64,000 nt of DNA, from positions 158,792,694 to 158,856,693 of the forward strand of contig OY856188.1 in assembly GCA_963693315.1 (NCBI GenBank). Direction: 5' to 3'. Positions 20,441-32,633 of this stretch are shown piece after piece. A model generated the notes under the pieces. That model made no database searches, had not been told where the DNA came from, and was given only the letters and a program-made list of their open reading frames with translations. A program made the position numbers and the translations under genes. The stretch is from Diogma glabrata (Eukaryota; Arthropoda; Insecta; Diptera; Cylindrotomidae). Position 1 is the first letter of the stretch, and each line of letters begins with the position of its first letter.

Positions 20441-22440
20441 TATGAATTAGAGAGATGTAATACCAAAAAAAAATTCCAAATTCAAATTCGACACAACGAC
20501 TGATACTAGCAATAATGAACAATTCAAAAAAAATAATACCAACGAAATAAGTGGAGTTAATATTCGCCCGGTAAAATTCGTCCGATGGAAATATATATAT
20601 AAAAAAAATGCAAAAATAACGAACACCCCAATCGAAAACAAAAATGTTTGTCGCGAAAAAAAAGAATGTAAAGTCAATGTTGCTAAACCTTTCACAAAAA
20701 CACCTAAAATATGTTTACAATATAATATAGTTTCTTTATTATTTAATTTCAGATATGCTGAAATCCAACGATATATATACCTATAATTATTTATTGACGA
20801 CAACACCCCTAGGAAAAAATATTTATTTATTTAAAGATCGAAAAATGAAAATATTTAAGAAATGGCTTATTTATTGGATGTCACGTCTTATCTCTCAGAA
20901 ATATTTATTTATTTAAAAAAATAATTGGCAATAAATATTGCTTATTTAAAAAAAATTATTGAATTTCCTAAAATTATTTATTCCTAAGAAAATTTATTTT
21001 ATTTAATAAAATTTTATTTATTTAATTTCCAAAAAATTATTGTTTTTATTTATTTTATTTTTATTTAATATAGATAAGAGATTCCCAACTCAAGATTCGT
21101 CTGGAGACAATAAAAAGTAAGTATGGTTACAATATCCATTTTGTTTAATCTTGAATTATCGCGCTCGCGAGCCCACTCCAACAATGCATGTGAGAACCTG
21201 TAAGAATACGTATTGCATTCTTATTTTATTTATTTATGTTGCATAGCTGTTGCATAGATATTGCATTCTTATTGCATGGTTTTATTGTAATTCTGCTGCT
21301 CTGTACTGTAAACTTTTGTTTAGCGCCAAAATCATTATTGTTTTTTTTTGGAATTTTCGCAACTGGTTACGATTTAAAATTAATCTAGAGAGATGGTAGG
21401 AAAAGTTTTCGTTTGTGATTTTTTGAAACAAAGCTGGACAGTCATTGATTAGATTTTGAAATAGCCAATTGAATTTCTTTTTTAAATAATGGGCTAATTA
21501 TTTATTTGTTTTTTTGAAAATTCTTTTAAATTATATTTTTGAAATGATAAATGATTTTTGGTGAACTAAATATTTAAAGAAAAACAGTATAACAAAAATA
21601 AACTTAATAAAGAAATATTGTGAAAGACTAAATAGTCTTTAGTTTAGTTAAATGCTTAAGTTTTAGTGACATGTTTAATGGTCAAGTTTTTCTGTGAAAA
21701 ATAATTCATAAATTATTAAACATAATATAATTCATAAATTCATAGCTAATTTCTGAAAAATAAACTATAAATAAGAAAGAATTAGTGAAAATTTTGTTGT
21801 ACAATTTAAAATTTAAATGCAAAGTTATTAAATTATAATACAAACAAGATATATCAAACATGTTACAAACATTTTAATTCAAAATTTATATTTTCATTTA
21901 CATATAAAAGCAATTGTGATTTAATCTAACCTAATTGAAATACGTAATTAATAAATTTATCATACATGTAAAAGAACGAGAAAGAACCTGAAAAATTAAA
22001 AACTGTTTCATGTATATGATAATTATTTGCAAAATTGTACCAGTACTGTTTTTTTTATCAAACTGTTTTTTTTATCAACAATGAACATATGATTATTGGC
22101 AAATTAAACCCGTTCAAAAGAATTATTTTGGATTAACCGATTTTTTTTCAACAATCAACACATCAGCTGATGGAACAGGAAATACAATTACTATAAGCAA
22201 TAACAAGTAACATAAGTAATTTTAATAATCAATATTTTTGAGTAATTTTATTTTAATCAAATATTTTTCTTTAAATTTTCATTCTTTTGATTAAATTTTT
22301 AGTAATAAGTATTATTTCAAAATGATCATTTTCTTATGCTGTTTCTTTTTAAAGACTTCAACTTCTAAATGAATTTATTTTAATTATACGATGAATTGGC
22401 ATCTAAACATTTTTGTTTCGTATTTTATTTTAAAAGAATT
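20441..22440. other. Very AT-rich interval
   Basis: Many TTATTTATTTA blocks at 20815-21070, a GC-rich palindrome GCGCTCGCGAGC at about 21160 and repeated TTGCATTCTTATT at 21210-21285. No coding sequence recognised. Part may be 5' leader of the gag at 19430-20440. Confidence 0.5.
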
Positions 22441-23504
22441 TGCAATGATCTGCTAAGTAGGTAATATGTCATCAGGGTAAGTATGTTGGTACAGGTAGAT
22501 TCAACTTCGCATCGAACTCTCAGGAATTCCGTCAGTTGCTTCACGTTCAAATTTTATGTCTACTAGTCAAGTTTTAATTTTATTTAAATTAATTTGACCA
22601 TTCAATTATTGCGATCGAGCTAGTGAGATTCCAACCGCTTGTAAAAACCCCCCCTATAAACTCCTGAGCTTTAGTCGCGCATTATTAAGATCGCACAAGC
22701 AGGGGAATCTCTAATAAATTTCTGATGACAATAGGAGCAGCTTTCCTGAAAACAATGGACAATTTTAAAAACCATGCAACCGTCTGTTCCTATTGGTCAC
22801 AAACCGACTAGATAAGCCCCTAACGACCAGATTCTACAGAACGGTTTCTCCCCAACCTAATAAAGGCAATCACAACTGTCACGATTAGACCTCAGGCCCA
22901 CTTCTACTGACCCAGTTGTGATTCCTTAACCGAAAAATAAATTATCATTAAACCTAATGCCAAAGTTGGAGAACGCTCCCGAGCGCCAGACTTCAAGTCT
23001 TAAACTCCATGGTCACTGTTCTATTGCAAAGCTAAATATAAAAATGGGTAAATTTGAAATTGTGCGAGGCTAAGCCTCTGATCCTGATAAAATAATAATT
23101 GGTTCTCCCCTTCATTACACCAAGGAAGCCTCTGAGCAAAGAATGGCATTACTGGTTTGCGCCTAAGTAGAAACACAGCGGCACCACTCCTCGTCCCTGA
23201 GAGCTTCCTCGCTGAATGAAGAGAAGAAACCAATGATCTTCGATCGCATAACTCCTATGGCCATAGGCGACCTAAGAACATCTTCATCGTTAAGGGGAGA
23301 AGCCCCATGGATGGCTTTTTAGGCCTACCAGTTAAGAAAGAATTTTATTTATTTAAACAACAAAAACTACCAAGAATTTTATACATTTTAACTCTTCAAA
23401 ACTATTAACACAAAGAATTCTTTAAAAAACTATTTACACAAAGAATTCTTTAAAAAACTATTTACAGGAATGTACAAAAAGGTAAGTACAAAAATATTTA
23501 CAAG
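22441..23504. other. Mixed-composition interval of unknown origin
   Basis: 22500-23340 is much less AT-rich than its surroundings and has no convincing frame. It contains AAGAATTCTTTAAAAAACTA in two tandem copies (about 23412-23462). It may be LTR or leader of an unidentified element together with the frame at 23510-24120. Confidence 0.4.
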
Positions 23505-23509
23505 AGTAG

Positions 23510-24119
23510 TTACAATAAATATACAATATATATACATTGGCAGCATAAAAAAACAATCCCTAAAAACAGTACTGCCCTAAAACGCTTTTTTTTCAAATTA
23601 AAAATAAAAAGATTAGTTTTTTTTCCCCACCAACTTATCCAACAGCCAGGGATAGGAGCCACCTGTGGACCGATCCACTCCATTTGGGTTTCCTCTTCCT
23701 GCAACCTAATCGGTGAGATGGAGACCTCCTCGACCAGCTCAACCGCTTGAGTATTCTTGGTCGAGGAAGACTCCATCTCCACGACCAAGCGACTCTCTTC
23801 CCTCTTTTTCCTCTCTCTCTCCTTTTTTTCTTGTTCGCCTTCCTGTTCCTGCTTATCCTCCTCCTTTCCCGCCAGCCCACATTCGGTTCCAACAGTGGGA
23901 GTTCCTGGAACAGCTGTTCCAGAAGCTCTTCCTCTATCTGGTCCGAATCCAGGTCCGGCTCCCCTAGATCACCATTCGAGTCCTTTGTCGCACAGGTCTG
24001 TAGACCCGACCCAGCTCCCTTATAGGGTCTTCCCACTCCACACGTTCTGTTTACCATTTAAGATGGAGCGGACCGCCACCACGTCTTCCTCTCTCATGGC
24101 TGCCCCTGTTGTCTTCTAA
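23510..24119 (-). other. GC-richer low-complexity coding-like stretch, unrecognised
   Basis: Overlapping minus-strand frames 24057-23635 and 23788-23510 encode an acidic stretch (DLDSDQIEEELLEQLFQELP) followed by a very basic Arg/Lys-rich stretch (NRKANKKKRRERGKRGKR). The other frame encodes STKNTQAVELVEEVSISP. Base composition differs strongly from the neighbours, which suggests real coding origin, perhaps the N-terminus of a retroelement gag. I do not recognise a family. Confidence 0.35.
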
Positions 24120-24506
24120 CATACATTTCTTTATTAAAATCAAAACGAATAGTTAAATTTAACCCAATAAATTAAAAATTCTTGCAAAATCGAAGAAAAA
24201 ACCACGAACTGGTTTTATACTACCACAACCTAAATTGGTTTGTAAAAAATCAAAATTTAATTCAATGGGCTGACCAACGCAAAACCGGTGGACCACACCC
24301 AGCAATATAAAAATAGTAAAAATATCAAAACTGGTTTCACCAGCCAAATATATATAATATTACGCCAAAATTTTGCGCGCCAAAAATTCAAAGAAAATTT
24401 TATTAACCGTCATTACGGTATTTATTAAAAAAGAACATCCAAAACCTAACTGTCAAGAAAAATTTAATCAAAAATATTCCTAATAATAAAAAAATTCTTA
24501 TTACGA
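24120..24506. other. AT-rich spacer
   Basis: No recognisable feature before the LINE at 24507. Confidence 0.45.
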
Positions 24507-27134
24507 ATAACCAAAACTGAAGCTAAGACCGTCGACGAGAAGGATAATTTCTACATAGCACTGGAAGAGGTTATGAAACAAACACCAACACGCGACTTCA
24601 TTATGGTTCTTGGTGACTTTAATGGACAGGTTGGAAGAGATATCTCTTATGGAAATGTGGTGGGTCCCAACAGCTTGCATTTGAATTCGAATGATAATGG
24701 TGAGAGAATGATTGAGTTTGCATTATCAAATAATTTGAGAATTGCCAGTACTTTCTTTCCGCATCGATCGATTCATAAGCAGACTTGGGTCTCACCGAAT
24801 GGAAATACTCGAAATCAAATTGATCACGTTCTAGTAACCGCACTTTTCTTTTCGAGCGTTCTGGATATGCGATCCCTTAGGGGTGCATACATTGGAAGTG
24901 ACCACTTCCTTGTTTGTGCAACGATAAGGTTCCACTTCCCAAATCCAGGCATTCCAAAATTCAATCAACGGAAACGCTTTAACATCTCATCATTAAAGAA
25001 TGCTGAAACAGAAGAGAGATATCAAATCTATATTGCCGAAACATTGGAGAAATCAGAAACCATTAATGGAGACGTCGATAAGTCATGGTATTTGCTCAAA
25101 GATGCTGTTTTAAGCGCTGCTGAGGTAATACTTGGACGACCACAGAACCACTCCCAGAAACCATGGATGGATCAAGCATGCCTTGATGCTATTCAATACA
25201 AAAGAGATTGCTATCTGAAGTGTCTACAAGGACGCAACACCAGGCCCACAAAGGAGAACTATAAACTAGCAAGACAAGCCGTTACAAAGCTATGTAGACG
25301 AACGAAGAGAGAATGGTGGAAGAGACAGTGTGAGGAGATTGAAAGCTTCAATAAGGAACATCAATCGCGTAACTTCTTTCAACAGGTTAAAACCTTCTTT
25401 AAGGTTTAAGGGCCCTCAAACTAGATCGACTGCTATTCAAAACGAAGATGGGGAGCTACAAGTAGACCTTAAAAATATTTTTGATACTTTGGCCGCTTAT
25501 TTTGAGAAACTTCTCAACTTAAGTGACCAGCAACAAGTCGGGCGACGAGTAAAGCTTATTCGTGCGTCAAAGGTACATGTAGACGAACCGACCAAAGAGG
25601 AATTCGAAACGGCGCTGTCTAAATTAAAACGCAATAAAGCACCTGGTATCGACGATATAACATCCGAAATGATTGTACATGGTGGCGAAACTCTATCCTT
25701 AAGATTGTTTGAACTTGTTCAAATGATCTGGAGGACTGAAACCATGCCACAGGATTGGAACACAGCTATGCTGATACCAATCCATAAAAAAAATAATCGC
25801 CTACAATGTGCAAACTACAGGGAAATCGCTCTCCTCTGCACAGCATATAAAATCTTTTCTTACATTTTGCTGTCCAAAATCAATCCTTTTGCTGAACAAC
25901 TGTTTGGAGAATATCAGTGTGGTTTCCGGCGGGACCGAGGTACCACCGATGCACTTTTCTCGATAAGGATGATTTTGGAAAAGTTTCGAGAGTTCAACAT
26001 ACCTGTGCACCAACTCTTCATTGATTTCAGGCAGGCCTACGACTCTCTCGAACGAGAGACTCTATGGTCTGCTCTGGTGTCAATGGGGATTCCTGGTAAG
26101 CTGGTATCACTATGCAAAATGACAGTACAGAACTCTCAATGCTGTGTACGAGTAGAGAACGAAATATCAAAGTTTTTTAAAGTCGACTCCGGTTTAAGAC
26201 AAGGTGATGCTTTCTCTCCTATACTTTTTAATTTAGCCTTGGAATATGTGTGCCGTCAAAAGAAACTACCGACTAATAACAATATCTTGTCAATAAACTC
26301 AGTACAGATGATTGCTTACGCTGATGATGCTGTCATCCTCGGCCGAAGTGAAGCTGTTATGAGTGAAACTTTCAAGATGCTTGAGAGTGGTGCTAGAAAA
26401 ATTGGTCTGCAAATTAACTACAATAAAACCAAACATATGAATGTTTCAAGGGAGGCTGAGAAGAAAGATTTGATGTACGGCGATGAACGAATTGAGGGAG
26501 TTGAATCTTTTAAATATTTGGGATCAATGCTTGACTCAAACAACAGCATACTTACAGATATAAAAGCTCGAATCGCTGCAGGTAATCGAACTTTCTACTC
26601 AATTAAACCTCTTCTTGGATCACCGTATGTATCAACTAACACCAAGCTCAAGTTATACAAGACATTGATTAGACCGGTTGTGATGCATGGGTCACAAACG
26701 TGGACCCTTACACAAAATGACGAATCGCATGTATCTGTATTTGAGCGTAAGATCCTACGCTACATTTTTGGTCCACTTAAGACAGACGATGGAGAGCATA
26801 GAACCCGGTATAACTTTGAGATCAGAGACCTTCTTGAGGGTCCTGATATAATAGGTTGTATCCATTCTAATAGGATTGCTTGGTTTGGGCATGTTCTACG
26901 AGCCGATTCACAGTCTGCAATGATTAGAAAAATGTACGTTAGTACCCCAGGGAGTGGGCGACCGCGAGGTAGACCACGACTACAATGGGAGACTGACGTA
27001 ATAAACGACCTTAAAAAAATCGGCTGCCATGGTAATTATGTCGCTGTTGCGAATGACCGTGGTGAATATTCAAAACTGATAAACCTGGCAACGCGCCTAT
27101 ATGGAGCATGAACGCCTTAAAAAAAAAAAAAAAA
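24507..27134 (+). mobile_element. RTE-type LINE, nearly complete ORF2 with one frameshift
   Basis: 5'-truncated inside the endonuclease domain. Endonuclease motifs: IMVLGDFNGQVGRD, QIDHVLVTALF and GSDHFLV (about 24600-24920). RT motifs in the second frame: KAPGIDDITSEMIVHGG, LFIDFRQAYDSLERETLW, GLRQGDAFSPILFNLALE and the catalytic MIAYADDAVIL (about 26310). The C-terminus has WFGHVLRAD and RPRGRPRLQWETDV, typical of RTE-clade proteins. The only visible lesion is a frameshift near 25400, between the frames 24573-25409 and 25330-27111. The stop is TGA at 27109-27111 and poly(A) follows at about 27119-27134. It is the best preserved LINE here. Confidence 0.92.
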
Positions 27135-27185
27135 TCGCACCAAAATAACTCAAAAACTTAAAGGTTCCTTTGTTTCGGCCCCACT

Positions 27186-27250
27186 TTGTTAAAATGCCCC
27201 TGATTCGGAACCAGATTGTTAGAATGCCCCTGATTCGGGACCAGATTGTT
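27186..27250. repeat. 30-bp tandem repeat, about 2.2 copies
   Basis: TTGTTARAATGCCCCTGATT followed by CGGRACCAGA is repeated directly, at 27186-27215 and 27216-27245, plus TTGTT. It lies just downstream of the RTE LINE poly(A). Confidence 0.85.
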
Positions 27251-27423
27251 ATTACTTGGACTTTTCCAGAAAAGTATGATTATGTAATATAATTTAATAA
27301 TGAAATTAATCAACGGGATACAATATATCCCCACACAAATCCAGTTTTTAGCAATCTCTTACTAATCAACTATCTAGCCTCACATTTAGGAAAAAACTAT
27401 CAATAATAACAATAATAGAATAA

Positions 27424-27765
27424 TTAAAAAAAAGAATATACATACAAGATTTGTACCTTTGAATATATCTTGCGCTGATAGCTGGACGTCGTATCTTCAA
27501 TATTGTTCACCGTTATCCCAGAATGACTGGTCCAATTTTTGTATTTTAATTTCCCTTTTTTTTTATATAACCAATGCTCGAAACGTCCCTTCATAACACT
27601 TAGAGAACCAATTCCTGAACTTTCCAATATGAGCTCATTCCCAATTTCAATATATTGATCACAAAACCATAAGTGAACTATTTCATGCTGTAACCACCAT
27701 CTACATATTTCCCGCCCCTCTGTTTCCAGCCATTTCTTCAATAAGTTAACACAATTGCAACACAT
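27424..27765 (-). other. Unrecognised open frame, 113 codons
   Basis: A minus-strand frame with a real ATG. The N-terminal 70 residues are Trp/Cys-rich and look protein-like (KKWLETEGREICRWWLQ, HEIVHLWFCDQYIEIG); the C-terminal part is lysine-rich and may be spurious after the A-run near 27555. There is no signal peptide, no clear domain and no neighbour that helps. It could be an exon of a host gene, a TE-derived scrap or chance. I do not recognise it. Confidence 0.3.
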
Positions 27766-27780
27766 AAATTGTCTTTTTTC

Positions 27781-28635
27781 CTTTCGACTTTATTTAACAT
27801 TGAATAAACTTTAGATATTACAATTATTATTCTGTTAACTTATATGGTTAGTTGTTGTTTTAAAGAAAGGAAAACATTCACCAAACAAATCAAATGGAAT
27901 TTGATTATTAATCATTTTTGTTCTTTTCTTTTCATTTGTAATTAATTCACCATGTTAACTTCTTTTTTATTAAACACAAGAACTATATTTTGACACAGAA
28001 ATGTGTTTCCTTACAATGGAATTCAAAGTGTAACAACTTTTTTATTATTTTCATGAGTTTCTAATAATCAAATCAAAATTTAATAATTCCATGGACTTAA
28101 ATTTTAAAATCTTTTCTTTCTTTTTACCACTAACCATTGATCGACTATCCGTTCTAAAGGTAAAACATGGAATCCCAATCAAAATGTGCTCTTTGACAAT
28201 CATCGACTTTTGTGTTCCAAAAAAAACAGTCTTAGCAACATTGAAGAAATAAACATTTTTCGTTCAATTTTTCGATTATTGTGGGTGAGCAGTAATCTTT
28301 TTTTGTCGTTTATTTTTTTTTTTTAAATTAAAGGTTTGTTCGTTATGTTTAAATTCTAAGCTTTTTATTGATTGAGAGAAATTGAACTATTTAAGACGTT
28401 CGAAATGTTCTGAATAAACTGTCAAAGAGCTCGAAATTGGTTTCATTATTGAATGTGAAAATTTGACAGACGTTACAAAACTACAGCTACCAAACCCCGT
28501 AAAATATTTTGCTACTTAAAAATGGATAAGAGTGGTCTTCAAAATGTTTTCCATGGTTTCCCTTTCGACCGTCATTGTTTTTACCAAACCATTCAATTCG
28601 CTATCCATAAATTTGTCCCCTTTTCCATAATTCTA
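27781..28635. other. AT-rich interval, nothing recognised
   Basis: No open frame of note, no repeat structure seen. Confidence 0.5.
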
Positions 28636-28803
28636 TAAATTATGGTACAAAATTTTCTATTTCCCCTATTATTGATGGTGATTTAATCGTCAATGATCCC
28701 GCAAGAAAAGCTAACTTGTTCGCTGAACGCTTTGCTCTGAACTCCACTGTTTTGGAAACTCCTAAAGAAATACCCCAAATCCAGTCTTCAGGAGTTAATA
28801 TGT
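28636..28803 (+). mobile_element. 168-bp internal LINE fragment
   Basis: Nearly identical to 16636-16808 of the CR1/jockey-like LINE (shared stretch from GGTACAAAATTTTCTATT to CAGGAGTTAATATG), with only a few differences. It contains no 3' end. The apparent minus-strand frame 28909-28640 over it is a shadow. Confidence 0.9.
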
Positions 28804-28811
28804 ATTGTATA

Positions 28812-29905
28812 TGTAGCAAGATATTAATAAAACTCTTACTTGAACAATTTATTAAGCGCTTATTTGTAACACATTGAGTTTTAATTGTACATTTTTGTTC
28901 GATACACATGTTATTTTTTTAAGAGGTTACAATACAATGGATATGTCAGAACTGTCATGGGTTCATTCTAAAGTATTGCCCTATCGACAATTCATGAATA
29001 ATGTAAACTGTTACCATACCTGAGATCAAAGATATGACAGCTCTTTCCTCCTTGAGCAAAAATACTTACAACTAAATTTTTGTTTACATAACAGAAATAA
29101 TATTATGTAATAATAATACAGCGTATTGTATATTTTTTCTTTTTAATAATTTGTACTTCAATATAGTAAATAAATATATGATATAAATTTACCTAGTTTC
29201 GTAAGTTTATAAATTTAGTTTTTGCACAGGTTTAGGAATTCTAGTTGAGCATCTAGGTATACACTCATTTTCCTGGTTAGCGATTAGAGAAATTGCCAGA
29301 ACTTAAATTGTTATTGTTATTGTTATTATTATATGTAACTGCAATTTCATCTCGATCTAACAATGCGGGCGACACGATTTCAGGTTCAATTACCGTAGGT
29401 AGGTTTTCAACAATCTCCGAAGATTGTTCTTTAAGAATTATTTCTGAGTTATGAGTATCGGAATTTGTATTCATATTACAATTCGGACGTTCGAACATTT
29501 CTCTTCCTAGGTCTGGGCCAACCGACAATATTTGATCTATGTGACGTTTCCATTCACGATCATCATCTAGTTTGATCACGTAATGTAGTTTGCCCATTTT
29601 GTCGATAATATTTCCGAATCTCCATTTGACATTCTTAGAAATATATTCTCGTACTGCTACTCTTTCTCCGATCTGAAATGTTCGAGCTACATGCATTTCA
29701 GACTTTTGTTTAGTGTCAGGAGATGGGATCATCAAATCTAGACTAGAACGTATTTGACGATTAAACATAAGTTGTGAAGGAGATTTTCCTGTGGCTGGAT
29801 GAATTGTCTTGCGATGTGTTAACAATTTATCACATAAAGCCATATGAATCTCTTCCCCGTCACAAGTCATTGAATCTATTTTCCTTTTAATTGTTTGGAC
29901 GTATC
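28812..29905 (-). mobile_element. Gypsy (mag-type) 3' end: integrase C-terminus plus LTR
   Basis: The minus-strand frame 29905-29277 encodes the integrase C-terminal region: LLTHRKTIHPATGKSPSQLM, FNRQIRSSLDL, then the chromodomain-like IGERVAVREYISKNVKWRFG. It ends in an Asn-rich tail. Downstream comes a purine tract (AAGGAGGAAAGAGC) and an LTR of 228 bp starting TGTCATATC at 29039 and ending TTGCTACA at 28812. The 5' part is cut at about 29905, where the LOA-like LINE begins. It is a different copy and lineage member from the gypsy at 30158-41199. Confidence 0.8.
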
Positions 29906-30157
29906 TTCGTGGCGGAAAGCTAGAGTTGTGTTTATACCTAAACCAGGTAAAACCAACTACAGTGAAGCTAAGTCATGTCGGCCAATAAGTCTCAACTCCT
30001 TTGTCCTCAAAACGTTGGAAAGACTGGTTGACCGTCATATAAGGGATACCGCCTTACTACAGTTTCCACTAAGTACCAATCAGCATGCATATCAAATTGG
30101 TAAATCGGTGGAAACATCTGCGTATCATTTGGTGACTAAAATTGAAAGAGCACTGGA
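29906..30157 (+). mobile_element. LOA/R1-like LINE, segment 1 (RT fingers)
   Basis: The frame 29895-30170 encodes an RT N-terminal block: WRKARVVFIPKPGKTNYSEA, RPISLNSFVLKTLERLVDRH and QHAYQIGKSVETSAYHLV. It breaks off at ERALD, where the gypsy element 30158-41199 is inserted. The next residues (AKEFALGVFSDIEGAFD) are found at 41203 onward in the right frame. The 5' side is truncated into the gypsy integrase. Confidence 0.85.
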
Positions 30158-31399
30158 TGTAGCGACGTGATATTTCTCAATATTTAAATAATTATTATTT
30201 AATTAAAAGACTTGTTTCACTAACTTTATATTTATTATAAAACATTAACAAATTACACATGTTGTGCTTACATCACGACGACTTCTAATAATAGTCGCGT
30301 TTTATCTTCGAACTGGCTGTCCAGGACAGAGAAAACTATTGGTAAAATCGTTATGTAGACTGGAGTATGTTAATGTAGAGCGGTAAAGTTCCGATTTATT
30401 TAATATCGGTTTTCTCATAATTCACAATTTTGCTTACCATACGTAGTTCATAATAGTTTCTCATTCATCCACAATCTATAGTCATATTTTCATATAGTTT
30501 CCGTTACATAAATTTGTTTTTAGCATAAAACAATTAACAATAATATTTCCTTTACATTCCCCTATTATTGACTCACACTGCGTTTTCACCCGCATTACTT
30601 TACCATACTACTAAAATTTGAATTCTTCGGACACTAACCGTACTTGCTCAACAAAATTTTCAAACCTCAAACGACTGTGCATACTATATTTGTCCAATCG
30701 TCGCAATATAAAAATTATTATCCTACAATTAGTTATGTATTCGATTTCTTATATGGATATTTTTTTTATCAATTTATCTTTCCGTTATGGATCTACATTT
30801 TACTGTAATACTTTAGTAAGCTATTATTTCATAACACATAAACATCATAAGATTGGTTGAACTTACGTTTAATTCATTTTAATATTTCTTACAAATGTGT
30901 TGGAAATAACTTATTTCGTTAAATTATCTTACAATATTATGTATTACAAAATAACAAACAGTTTTGTCCTAACATTTATTAACATAACATAAATTAATAT
31001 AAATTTCCTTTCAACAGAAACACTTTGTCGAATTTTTCGATATTAAAAATCCTATAAAAGAGATGGATATATGATTTTTTGGTCTCTTAGTTTTTGCTCT
31101 TAGTCTATTACATTTTGATTTGTTTGTTTGACGTCTCTTAGTCGATTTTGTGTCCAACAATTCAACAGCTGTGATTTTGTTTTGACATTGATCACACATT
31201 TAGGTTTTCTTTTGGGTGTGATTTTTTCTCAAATTTTTAATAAAAGATTTGCGGAATTTTAACGTTACAATTTCAATAATACTGCCCAAAGAGAATGTTT
31301 AAAATAATTGGTGTAAGCCAATATCACAAAATTAGAAAGTGTGTGGTTAATTAAAAAGTTAAAAAAATCAAAAATCGTATCTGTTCGGATGTCCAGCGT

Positions 31400-31830
31400 C
31401 CAGTTGTCATTGTGTGTTATCAAAATTTATAAAATCGATAATCGGTATGTGTTAGCCAAATTTATATAAATCAGTTAGTAGCAAAATTTATAAAAATCAA
31501 TTAATGTTATGTATTGTCAAAATCTATAAAAATCCATTAATGTTATGTATTAGCAAAATTTATAAAAATCAATTAATGTTGGTTGTGATTCAAAATTTAT
31601 GAAAATCAGTGAATTATAAAAATCAATTAATGTTGGTTGTGATCCAAAATTTATAAAAATCAGTTATTAGCAAAATTTATAAAAATCAATTAATGTTGTT
31701 TATGATCCAACATTTATAAAAATCAGTTATTAGCAACAGTTATAAAAATCAAGTACTGTTGGTTAAGATCCAAAATTTGTAAAAATCAGTTATTGTTGTT
31801 TGCTGGCAAGATTTATAATATTATATATTA
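31400..31830. repeat. Degenerate tandem repeat, about 35-50 bp units
   Basis: Repeated AAAATTTATAAAAATCARTT with ATGTTGGTTGTGATCC or TATTAGC between copies, about ten diverged units, inside the inverted-repeat element. Confidence 0.75.
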
Positions 31831-32189
31831 GCAAAATTTAAACAAAAAAATCCGTGATTTGTAATTATAAAGAAATATGTCTTAATTTATTGTGTAGTAA
31901 CGTTAAACAAAAAAATTATATTTGATGTTGTTTGAAGTTCAGTTTATTGAAAGTTTTGTTAAATCATTAAATAAACCATAAAAAAATGTATAACTGAAAC
32001 AAAAAAAAGAAATTATATGTTATTGTTTGGAATTGAAATAAGAAATCTTTAATATGCTGTTATTTACGATAAATTGATTGATTCCAAAGAAGATCGTTTA
32101 CTGATAAAAAAATACGATTATTAATCAGGGTTATTTTCGTTAATGCTGGTATTTTAGAAGACTTGATTTAATTCAAGTTAAATTCGCAC

Positions 32190-32600
32190 ATTCATACTAT
32201 TGCGTTGTGGACCTAAGGGCTGATGATCATTACTACAGTGTTTCAACGCACCATTTAGCCAAAATTAATGTTATTTATTACTACTATTACCTGATTTATT
32301 TCAACGCAACATTTAGACAAAACTTTGTGTTATTTATTACTACAATTACCTGATTTATTTCACCGCAGCATTGATATCAAATTTTTGCTATTACTACTTA
32401 TTTCAACGCAACATTTGTGTCAACGTTGTACTATTGCTACCGTATATTATACATATTTAAACGCATCATTTATATAAAATTCTTGCTGTCAATACCGTAT
32501 TTCAAACATATTCCGACGCAACATTTCAACTCAACATTTATATCAAATTTTTGCTGTTACTGCTGGTTGTCAACCAAATTTCAACTCAACATCCAAATAT
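32190..32600. repeat. Degenerate tandem repeat with TTTCAACGCAACATTT
   Basis: About six diverged units of roughly 60-70 bp containing ATTTCAACGCAACATTT and a TATTACTACTATTACC-like block. Confidence 0.7.
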
Positions 32601-32633
32601 TATTTATGCAATTTTATCCGTAATGCTTTACCT

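Noticed and set aside
20447..20806. 119-codon minus-strand hydrophobic frame
   Set aside because: Phe/Leu-rich reading of AT-rich sequence immediately upstream of the gag ATG; no membrane protein family seen.
23713..24119. Plus-strand Ser/Pro-rich frames
   Set aside because: They mirror the acidic/basic minus-strand frame; neither side is proven, but the plus frames look like complements of Glu/Arg-rich codons.
28640..28909. Minus-strand frame of 89 codons
   Set aside because: Antisense of a LINE fragment; similarity to the LINE is on the other strand.
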